Made by a program: the position numbers and the translations under genes. The notes under the pieces were generated by a model, which saw only the letters and a list, made by a program, of their open reading frames with translations, ran no database searches and was not told the origin of the DNA. DNA of 8,113 nucleotides from an uncultured Bacteroidota bacterium (GTDB taxonomy: Bacteria; Bacteroidota; Bacteroidia; Chitinophagales; Chitinophagaceae), in NCBI GenBank assembly GCA_946479535.1, contig CAMLGP010000099.1, positions 1-8,113 of the forward strand. The letters run 5' to 3'. The stretch's first letter is position 1. Every line of letters begins with the position of its first letter. Shown here in pieces: positions 1 through 5,150 of this stretch.

Positions 1-185
1 GAAGCTTCGGCCAGGCCAGTTGAATGGCTTCCTAATTGGCCCCAAAGGCTGGTAATATTCTCTACCCTCTCAAATAGATCAGGATTATCTTTTACAAGCG
101 TATCAAGCTCCATTAATTCTTCTGGTGAAGCTTCTCCAGTTAATTTCAAACTGATTAGTAAATTAATCCGTAGATCTTGTGACAT
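1..185 (-). CDS. Probable FecR-type anti-sigma factor, N-terminal part (runs off left edge)
   Basis: Only the first 61 codons are in the window; the gene continues past base 1. The start is the ATG at 185-183, chosen because GAGGAG (192-197, read on the minus strand) sits six bases upstream. The peptide begins MSQDLRINLL and continues with a LTGEASPEELMELDTLVKDN stretch. This resembles the short helical N-terminal domain that opens FecR-like anti-sigma factors of Bacteroidota, where a GxAsxEE motif is followed by a helix and 'NPDL'. In that family this segment binds the sigma factor in the cytoplasm, and a membrane helix plus periplasmic FecR domain follow; neither is visible here. It lies directly downstream of the ECF sigma gene on the same strand, the standard sigma then anti-sigma order. 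The identity rests on this short similarity and on position, so it is probable rather than certain. Confidence 0.7.
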   Translation of the reverse strand, partial: MSQDLRINLLISLKLTGEASPEELMELDTLVKDNPDLFERVENITSLWGQLGSHSTGLAEA

Positions 186-292
186 TTAATACTCCTCTAT
201 TTTAGATAGACTCTTAAAATGGCAAATATGTACCAACCGCCAGGCAAAAATTTTTCAAAAAATGGCAAAAAGGGGCTGTTATTAGAAAAAAC

Positions 293-898
293 TCAGGAGT
301 TTGAAAACTTATCCTGAAAGGGGATATGAAATTTAGACATTTTCGGCAGGGCGTCCTCAATTTTTTTTATGGCAATCGCAACCTGGTTACGCACTGTAAA
401 AACCGAAATATTAAGTAGCCGGGCTACTTCTTTATATTTTAAACCTTCAACCTTTACCAGTGAAAAAATAATCTGGCATTGAGTGGGCAGGTTCCGGATG
501 GCTTGCAAAACATTTTTGGCCATTTCTTTTGATATATATATTTCTTCCGGATTTTTGACTTCAATTGCCGATTCAGTAACCATTTCATCCACATTTATGT
601 CATCCAATTGAATGATGCCCCTTGAAGCCCTGGCCAGGTAAGTAAGAGAAAGGTTTTTAGTCATGCCGAATAAGTACAATTTTAAATTGTCAATTGTCAT
701 CAATTGAGCTCTGATCCGCCATAACTTTATAAATACATCCGACACTATTTCCTGAGCGGTTTCCTTAGACTTTACATAGGAATAGGAGAAATTAAAGAGA
801 CTATCAAACATCAGGAGATAAAGTTCTTTATAAGATTTCATATCCTCAGACAAAGCAATCCTGTCCTGTAATTCTTTTATGGTATTGTCTTCAAGCAA
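293..898 (-). CDS. ECF-type RNA polymerase sigma-70 factor
   Basis: A 201-residue sigma factor of the extracytoplasmic-function class, close in style to the 'Bacteroides expansion' ECF family. Region 2 spans about residues 20-90, with YKELYLLMFDSLFNFSYSYV and then the AQEIVSDVFIKLW segment that matches region 2.2-2.4 (core binding and -10 recognition). Region 4 spans about residues 130-185, with LPTQCQIIFSLVKVEGLKYK leading into a helix-turn-helix (EVARLLNISVFTVRNQVAIA) for -35 recognition. The start appears to be TTG at 898: residues 9-24 (LQDRIALSEDMKSYKELY) align with the usual ECF opening, so the ATG at 841 would cut into the family core. A GGAGGT lies 22 bases upstream of the TTG, farther than normal. 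The anti-sigma gene follows 107 bases downstream. Such pairs usually control outer-membrane uptake or surface-enzyme genes; the target here is unknown. Confidence 0.93.
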   Translation of the reverse strand: MLEDNTIKELQDRIALSEDMKSYKELYLLMFDSLFNFSYSYVKSKETAQEIVSDVFIKLWRIRAQLMTIDNLKLYLFGMTKNLSLTYLARASRGIIQLDDINVDEMVTESAIEVKNPEEIYISKEMAKNVLQAIRNLPTQCQIIFSLVKVEGLKYKEVARLLNISVFTVRNQVAIAIKKIEDALPKMSKFHIPFQDKFSNS

Positions 899-1055
899 AT
901 CGATCGGAAATATTTAGAAGACCTCCAAATTAAGCATATCACTTTAACATGGCGTATAAGCTTATTCGGCGGTTAATCTTATACATTTTGTACTTTCTCC
1001 TCTCGTACATTTAAAATTAAACCAGTATAGGTAACTTAACAGAGACTATTCATGT
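899..1055. promoter_or_regulatory. Divergent intergenic region between sigma and arabinofuranosidase genes
   Basis: This 157-base AT-rich gap separates two genes transcribed away from each other, so it must contain at least two promoters. Visible elements are a TACATTTTGTA palindrome (982-992), a second TACATTT (1006-1012) 24 bases after the first, and TGTAC/GTACA arms (989-993 and 1005-1009) around a pyrimidine tract. The TACATTTTG resembles the Bacteroidota -7 box (TAnnTTTG) but has one extra spacer base, so no promoter is claimed at base level. GGAGGT (921-926, minus strand) is a Shine-Dalgarno-like site for the sigma gene. No comparable site is obvious before the plus-strand gene. Confidence 0.45.
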
Positions 1056-2138
1056 ATGAAGCTGCAATCCATTTTATTCATGACAAAGAAGAAAGACCGA
1101 TTTGTGATTTTCATAGCATTGGCCTTTTCGCTTCCATTTTGTTTATCAACAAAGGCAATAGCCCAGGCATCAGACAAAAAAGTTGCATTAAGATCAAAAG
1201 GCCCCTGTGATATCTATGCGGAGGCTGGCTGTCCCTGTGTGGCCGCCCACAGTACCACTCGCGTGTTGTCTGCAACTTATAATGGCCCTCTTTACCAGGT
1301 GATGCGACAATCAGACGGCAGGACATTGAACATCGGCTTCTCCAGACCCACAAAAAGCGATGCGGGTGGTTATGCAGATGCTGCAGCACAGGATGCGTTC
1401 CTGAAAAACACACTTGGCTGGATCACAAAAATATATGACCAATCAGGAAAGGGAAATGACCTTATACAGGTGCCACCGGGAACCTTTAAAGGGCCTGCCA
1501 AGGGTGCATTTAATACATTACCGATTGCTGATATGGCTCCAGTTACAATAAATGGCCACAAAGCTTATGGAGTTTATATTATGCCGGGAATGGGATTGCG
1601 TAATAATAATGCAAAAGATATCGCCATCAATGATGAACCAGAAGGGATTTATTATGTGATAAACGGAAAGCATTACTCAAGTGGCTGCTGCTTTGATTAT
1701 GGCAACTCCTCTACAAATGGCAGGGCAGTTGGTACAGGAACAATGGAAACAACTTATTATGGTACCGCTACGGCATGGGGCTCTGGCAATGGCTCAGGTC
1801 CGTGGATCATGTCTGATATGGAAGCAGGTCTGTTCTCAGGCTATCATCCCAAAAAGAATGAAGTACCTACTATTGCCAACTGGGCATTTGTGAGTGCTTT
1901 CGTTGATGGTGGCGGTGGAAACAAATGGGATCTCCGCGGAGGTGATGCACAAAAGGACAGTCTCACTACCTACTATAGCGGCATCCGGCCCGGCACCCCA
2001 AATAGCAACGCCTATTATCCTATGAATAAGAAGGGCGGTATACTATTGGGCAATGGAGGAGATAATGGGAACGGAAGTGCAGGAACTTTTTACGAAGGTG
2101 TTCTGAAGCAACAACGGATGCTGTCCAGGAAAATATAG
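1056..2138 (+). CDS. GH54 alpha-L-arabinofuranosidase catalytic domain, upstream fragment of a frameshifted gene
   Basis: Secreted exo-hydrolase that removes terminal alpha-L-arabinofuranosyl residues from arabinan or arabinoxylan. A signal peptide is clear: KKKDR, a hydrophobic run (residues 16-30), then AIAQA with likely cleavage after A38. ATG 1056 and ATG 1080 (residue 9) are both possible starts; the second gives a more usual n-region. The mature part starts GPCDIYAEAGCPCVAAHSTT and matches the fungal AbfB-type GH54 catalytic domain almost throughout. E256 (in PWIMSDMEAGLFSG) and D336 (in GGDNGNG) match the known nucleophile and acid/base, and the adjacent cysteines C211-C212 match the family's vicinal disulfide. 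The frame runs out after TFYEGVLK: the last ten residues (QQRMLSRKI region) are unlike the family, and the expected continuation ATTDAVQENIAAARY is found in another frame from about 2108. Read as one gene, the protein would have about 917 residues and run to 3808. Whether this is a pseudogene, a sequencing error or true recoding cannot be told here. Confidence 0.9.
   Translation: MKLQSILFMTKKKDRFVIFIALAFSLPFCLSTKAIAQASDKKVALRSKGPCDIYAEAGCPCVAAHSTTRVLSATYNGPLYQVMRQSDGRTLNIGFSRPTKSDAGGYADAAAQDAFLKNTLGWITKIYDQSGKGNDLIQVPPGTFKGPAKGAFNTLPIADMAPVTINGHKAYGVYIMPGMGLRNNNAKDIAINDEPEGIYYVINGKHYSSGCCFDYGNSSTNGRAVGTGTMETTYYGTATAWGSGNGSGPWIMSDMEAGLFSGYHPKKNEVPTIANWAFVSAFVDGGGGNKWDLRGGDAQKDSLTTYYSGIRPGTPNSNAYYPMNKKGGILLGNGGDNGNGSAGTFYEGVLKQQRMLSRKI
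2097..2113 (+). other. Frameshift point joining the two halves of the GH54 gene
   Basis: The upstream frame reads TFYEGVLK up to base 2108. The frame used by the downstream half reads ATTDAVQENIAAARYDVERM from 2108, with no stop between here and 3808. Restoring a single base near 2108 (for example a second G in GAAGCA) would give EGVLKATTDAVQ. Fungal GH54 proteins, as I recall them, have about six more residues between EGV and the ATxxxVQ motif, so a loss of 19 bases is an alternative to a loss of one. No long homopolymer or classical slippery heptamer is present at the junction. Confidence 0.85.
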
Positions 2139-3808
2139 CTGCAGCCAGGTATGATGTTGAAAGAATGAGCCTTTCACGTTTACTATCTTTTATACCAAAG
2201 TCTGATCAACCCGTTACGCTGACCTTCACCAATACAACAGGTGCCACAATAAAAGATGTAAAATTGAGTATTGCAGTGCCAAAGGGATGGAGCGCACAGG
2301 AATCAGAATCAGGCAAGGCTACAAAAATAGTTCCTGGTCCCGTTCATGCAAATGAAAAAATAAATGTCAATTTCAAAATAACTTCTCCGGCGATAATGGA
2401 TGCCGGTTTTCTATCTGGTCAGGTTGAATGGATGAATACGGGAAATGTGAAAATGCAGGTAGAGACAACCACCCAGCGCATCCGAAATGTTGCTCCTGTT
2501 AAAATAAACGAAGTACAATTCAACACGGCAAACAATACAACCAATCAATTTATTGAATTGTATAACGCCTCAACAAATGAAATAGATATTTCAAACTGGA
2601 AGATCATACATACACAGAGTGGATGGGCTCCCGTGAACTTGTGCGCTATACCCTCCGGAACCAGACTGGCTGCTCATGGTTTTTATCTGCTTGGCCTTTC
2701 CACTTCGGGATTACTTGTGCCTGTTCTTCCGGGCAACAAAACTATTCTATTAAGAAGTATTACAGGTTTGGAGGTGGGCCAGTCAATTAACATTGATGGC
2801 GAGAAAGGTAAGATTGCGAGTTTGGGAACTGCAGCTTCCCCAATGACAACACTGTTTATCCCTGTTTCAACAGGACCCTGGCTCCATTTTCCAATTGGTT
2901 CTACTAATCTTCCGGTTACTAATGCAACTGGTTTTGCAGTAGGCCAAAAAATGGGAATTGATATGGGTGGCAATTATGAGATAGTCACTGTAACCAAAGT
3001 TGGTAAAGCAGCCACACAGGCAGGTCTTTCAGTAGCTGCCAAAGCTGGTGATAAAAGCATTAAGGTTACAGACAATGCCAATATGACTATTGGTGATGTA
3101 TTAACTATTAGTACGGGAGCTAAAAAAGAATTGGTGAGGATAAAGAACATTGTCAATGTAGTAACAGCTCCACCACGTGGTGCTACAAATTTACCCGGGG
3201 GCGAAATAGAATTGACCACGCCACTTAAATTTAATCACATGGCAGGTGTTGATGTTTCTGATCCAGGCACCGGGATCAGCTTCTCACCTGCCACCCGTTT
3301 TGCACACAAAAGCGGAGATGCCGTTCAGGCCCTGGGATCAGGTATTACACTCGAAAGCACATTGCTAAAGCGCCATTTAACAGGTGCGCCTATCAGTGAA
3401 AGCGAAATTACAACTGCAGGTTACCAGGGACCACAAAATCCGGATCAATGGTATGGAATTCCCATATCACTTACTGCCGGCTCAATTGCACTGATGGATG
3501 CCAATAATAAAGTATTGATTGATGGAATGGTTTATGGATCAAAACAAAGCAGTTCAAGTGCTAACGGAACAATTACAAGCCCGGAGATCGCAACATTAGA
3601 AGGCACACAAAAGCAGGGAGGTTGTATAGCCATTTCACCTAACGCAGGCCGAAGACCACCTGCAACAGCTGATCAGCCCAATAAAAGCGTGGGAAGATAT
3701 CCTGATGGTAATGATACCGATGAAAATTGCAGCGACTTCATTATTCAGACAGACGCCAGCTTACCAACACCTGGCGCACCTAACCAATATGTGAAGAAAT
3801 CTTTATGA
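2111..3808 (+). CDS. Downstream fragment of the GH54 gene: NEW3-like domain and interrupted lamin-tail (LTD) domain
   Basis: The first ATG in this frame is at 2165 (547 codons), but homology starts earlier: codons from 2111 encode TTDAVQENIAAARYDV, the last strand of the GH54 catalytic domain, so 2165 is not a natural start. Counting from M2165, residues 10-98 look like a NEW3 (NPCBM-associated) beta-sandwich, with LTFTNTTGATIKDVKLSIAV and PKGWSAQ. Residues 111-183 look like the front half of an LTD, with KINEVQFN, QFIELYNASTNEIDISNWKI and an IPSGTRLAAHGFYLLGL edge. The back half (SIALMDANNKVLIDGMVYGS ... PTPGAPNQY) appears only at 439-542. The 250 residues between contain three degenerate repeats. 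Both domain types are non-catalytic and occur in secreted enzymes, probably for carbohydrate or surface attachment. No CBM42, usual in GH54 enzymes, and no C-terminal sorting domain is seen. If the frameshift is real, this part is probably not made as a secreted product. Confidence 0.8.
   Translation, partial: TTDAVQENIAAARYDVERMSLSRLLSFIPKSDQPVTLTFTNTTGATIKDVKLSIAVPKGWSAQESESGKATKIVPGPVHANEKINVNFKITSPAIMDAGFLSGQVEWMNTGNVKMQVETTTQRIRNVAPVKINEVQFNTANNTTNQFIELYNASTNEIDISNWKIIHTQSGWAPVNLCAIPSGTRLAAHGFYLLGLSTSGLLVPVLPGNKTILLRSITGLEVGQSINIDGEKGKIASLGTAASPMTTLFIPVSTGPWLHFPIGSTNLPVTNATGFAVGQKMGIDMGGNYEIVTVTKVGKAATQAGLSVAAKAGDKSIKVTDNANMTIGDVLTISTGAKKELVRIKNIVNVVTAPPRGATNLPGGEIELTTPLKFNHMAGVDVSDPGTGISFSPATRFAHKSGDAVQALGSGITLESTLLKRHLTGAPISESEITTAGYQGPQNPDQWYGIPISLTAGSIALMDANNKVLIDGMVYGSKQSSSSANGTITSPEIATLEGTQKQGGCIAISPNAGRRPPATADQPNKSVGRYPDGNDTDENCSDFIIQTDASLPTPGAPNQYVKKSL
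2732..3154 (+). repeat. Three degenerate ~36-residue repeats inside the LTD domain
   Basis: Three copies can be aligned by eye, at residues about 190-222, 245-282 and 294-330 counted from M2165. Each has a G-[NS/D]-[KT]-x-[IL] opening, a hydrophobic strand, a [FM/L]-x-[VI]-G-[QD] turn, an I-[DS]-x-G segment and, in copies 2 and 3, an E-x-V-x-[IV] ending. Examples are LPVTNATGFAVGQKMGID (copy 2) and IKVTDNANMTIGDVLTIS (copy 3). The copies are diverged at the protein level and the DNA shows no near-identical tandem repeat. They predict small beta-rich units. Confidence 0.6.
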
Positions 3809-3842
3809 TAGTTTCACTCTGAATGGAGAATCCACCAATTTT

Positions 3843-3877
3843 AAACAATAATCCCGGCCTATAGACCGGGATTGTTT
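3843..3877 (+). terminator. Rho-independent terminator after the GH54 gene
   Basis: The stem AATCCCGG (3850-3857) pairs with CCGGGATT (3866-3873) around an eight-base loop. AAAC (3843-3846) can extend it by pairing with GTTT (3874-3877) across a three-base bulge. It starts 34 bases after the plus-strand stop codon. The T-tract is weak, so termination efficiency is uncertain. Confidence 0.75.
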
Positions 3878-4059
3878 CTGTCAAAACTAAACCTACACAT
3901 TAAAAAATTAAATAAGGATCATTAAAATGATCGTTATCGTTATTTCTTCGATTGCTGATCCTTTTCACCAGGTTTCTTAAAGGTTGTATTACCTGATCAT
4001 AAAAACACTGTTTCATGGTTTAGGCTTTTTAAATTCAGATATTTTGAAATGAAAATCAA
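3878..4059. other. Non-coding region between convergent genes
   Basis: This AT-rich spacer lies between the convergent GH54 and Hsp20 genes and has no credible gene. It contains nested inverted repeats: AAGGATCA (3914-3921) with TGATCCTT (3956-3963), and within it GATCATT/AATGATC around AA (3917-3932). The outer pair is followed by T residues on the plus strand. These may help end transcription from either side, but no strong terminator for the Hsp20 gene is evident. Confidence 0.4.
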
Positions 4060-4533
4060 TTAGCTAACAGTGATGTTTTTGGATAGCTTTTTAGCTTTTT
4101 CATTCTTTCCTAATTGCAAACGCAGGATGCCATCAGTATAGCTGGCATTGATATTATTGAGGTCAACAGTCTCATCCAGCGTAAAGCTTCTGCTGAAAGC
4201 CCGTTGAATATATTCATTTCGTTCCCAGCCTGTTTTCTCATCCTTTTGCTTTCTTTCATTTGCCTGGTTCATGGAAATGGTTAACAGATTATCCTCTACA
4301 TTGATCTTAAAATCCTCCTTCCGGCATCCGGGTGCAACCACATCCAGTTCATAATGTTGCTCTGTCTCCCTGATGTTTACCGGCACAGTCCCCATGGACC
4401 GGCGGTTATCAGCTTCCCAAAAATTGTCATCAAAGAACCGGCGTAAGCTGTTTTGGAAGAGGCTGTCAACCACATTTCCAAAGGAACCGCCGTAAACTTC
4501 TCCATTTTGTTTTTTTGCCATTGTGTTTGTCAT
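4060..4533 (-). CDS. Small heat-shock protein, Hsp20/alpha-crystallin family
   Basis: A 157-residue ATP-independent chaperone that would bind unfolding proteins in the cytoplasm as a large oligomer. Residues 1-47 form the variable N-terminal arm, rich in Phe (SLFQNSLRRFFDDNFW). The alpha-crystallin domain starts near residue 50 with VPVNIRETEQHYELDVVAPG and continues with KEDFKINVEDNLLTIS. The family signature A-x4-G-I-L is present at 130-137 (ASYTDGIL). The C-terminal I-x-V anchor motif is ITV at 154-156, which normally docks into a neighbouring subunit. The ATG at 4533 is preferred over the in-frame ATG at 4521 because AAGGAGG (4539-4545) sits five bases upstream of it. The response regulator lies 166 bases upstream on the same strand; that gap holds unusual inverted repeats, so the gene may have its own promoter or leader control. 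Confidence 0.95.
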   Translation of the reverse strand: MTNTMAKKQNGEVYGGSFGNVVDSLFQNSLRRFFDDNFWEADNRRSMGTVPVNIRETEQHYELDVVAPGCRKEDFKINVEDNLLTISMNQANERKQKDEKTGWERNEYIQRAFSRSFTLDETVDLNNINASYTDGILRLQLGKNEKAKKLSKNITVS

Positions 4534-4538
4534 AATAT

Positions 4539-4545
4539 CCTCCTT
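4539..4545 (-). promoter_or_regulatory. Strong Shine-Dalgarno site of the Hsp20 gene
   Basis: On the minus strand this reads AAGGAGG, five bases before the ATG at 4533. It is the strongest ribosome-binding site in the window; most Bacteroidota genes have weak ones. It sits 11 bases downstream of a predicted hairpin in the leader, close enough for RNA folding to affect ribosome access. Confidence 0.7.
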
Positions 4546-4556
4546 GTTTTTAAAAT

Positions 4557-4600
4557 GGCATAGCAGTTTTTATGCCTTTCAGCGAATGGCTGAAAAACTG
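4557..4600 (-). promoter_or_regulatory. Hsp20 leader with two alternative RNA folds
   Basis: Two adjacent hairpins can form. One pairs GGCATA with TATGCC (4557-4562 with 4571-4576, eight-base loop). The other pairs TTTCAGC with GCTGAAA (4577-4583 with 4589-4595, five-base loop). A competing fold pairs CAGTTTTT (4564-4571) with AAAAACTG (4593-4600), which keeps a shortened second hairpin inside but breaks the first. The element would be in the 5' leader if transcription starts upstream of it. Such switching would suit a thermosensor or attenuator, but a plain terminator of the upstream operon is also possible. Confidence 0.4.
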
Positions 4601-4646
4601 ACTTTTCACTTGTCATTTTTGCAGAATCAGGCAGAAATTTTTGCAG

Positions 4647-4670
4647 TGAGGGGCGGCCCCTTGGGGCTCA
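4647..4670 (-). terminator. GC-rich inverted repeat after the response regulator gene
   Basis: GCCCC (4656-4660) pairs with GGGGC (4663-4667) across only two bases, and TGAG/CTCA (4647-4650 with 4667-4670) can close it outside. It lies about 30 bases beyond the regulator's stop on the minus strand. There is no T-run after it, so it is at best a weak terminator or RNA-stabilising hairpin. Confidence 0.3.
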
Positions 4671-4700
4671 GGCAACAGGAAGTATGCGATTACAATTATC

Positions 4701-5150
4701 TTAATGAATCTCAGAAGGTTGTGCCGGTTCTACTCTCACATTTTCACCCAAATTCGTATACTGATATATCATCTTCAGGAGGTATGAAATTTCAAAAGGC
4801 TTTTCTATGTAGTTATCAGCCCCGGCCTCTTTTGAAAGCCTTCCAATATCAGGAGAAGCAGAGATCATAATAACAGGGATAGCCCGGGTCTTATCCTGGC
4901 CCTTGAGATACCTGCAAATATCCAGACCATTAGTGCCCGAAAGTTGTTTATCGATCAGGAAGAGGTCTGGAATAACGAATTTATTATGGAACACATCATT
5001 TCCGTCACTTTTTAGCTCAATACAATACCCAGCCTGTTCACATATGATTTTTAGGATGTCCCGTATTCCCTCATCATCATCAATTGCAAGTATCTTTTTC
5101 TTCACCTTTAAGGAGGGGCGGGAGTATGGTGAAGAAACACTCTTTTTCAT
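4701..5150 (-). CDS. Single-domain response regulator (CheY-like receiver)
   Basis: A 149-residue protein consisting of one receiver domain with no output domain. Numbering from an upstream TTG at 5153 (one residue longer), the acidic pocket is D25-D27 (ILAIDDDEG), the phospho-accepting aspartate is D68 (LFLIDKQLSGTNG), the switch Ser is S98 (VIMISAS) and the conserved lysine is K118 (YIEKPF). All key positions are intact. The ATG at 5150 is preferred because it overlaps the kinase stop codon by one base (TGATG), a typical sign of translational coupling. A basic N-terminal tail of about 15 residues and an acidic, proline-containing C-terminal tail flank the domain. It is the likely phosphate acceptor of the kinase encoded upstream and may act by protein contact, as CheY or DivK do; its partner is not identifiable from sequence. 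Confidence 0.92.
   Translation of the reverse strand: MKKSVSSPYSRPSLKVKKKILAIDDDEGIRDILKIICEQAGYCIELKSDGNDVFHNKFVIPDLFLIDKQLSGTNGLDICRYLKGQDKTRAIPVIMISASPDIGRLSKEAGADNYIEKPFEISYLLKMIYQYTNLGENVRVEPAQPSEIH

Noticed and set aside
219..272. Repeated GGCAAA motifs between the sigma and anti-sigma genes
   Set aside because: Three short copies (TGGCAAA twice, AGGCAAA once) in an A-rich spacer with irregular spacing; probably composition rather than operators.
1080..1170. Lipoprotein signal peptide at C29 of the GH54 protein
   Set aside because: The residues before the cysteine (SLPF) do not fit a lipobox, whereas AIAQA fits ordinary signal peptidase cleavage.
1111..1413. Antisense open frame of 100 codons inside the GH54 gene
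   Set aside because: The opposite strand has strong GH54 similarity throughout; this is a shadow frame.
2165..3808. Separate gene starting at ATG 2165 and encoding an independent LTD protein
   Set aside because: Codons upstream of 2165 in the same frame encode the missing end of the GH54 domain, and there is no signal peptide or ribosome-binding site at 2165.
4629..4645. Sigma-54-like promoter (GGC ... TTGCA)
   Set aside because: The GG to GC spacing is 11 bases instead of the strict 10, and it points away from the Hsp20 and regulator genes.
4523..4870. 115-codon open frame on the plus strand
   Set aside because: It overlaps the regulator's coding end and the Hsp20 leader in antisense, and its composition shows no domain or family resemblance.
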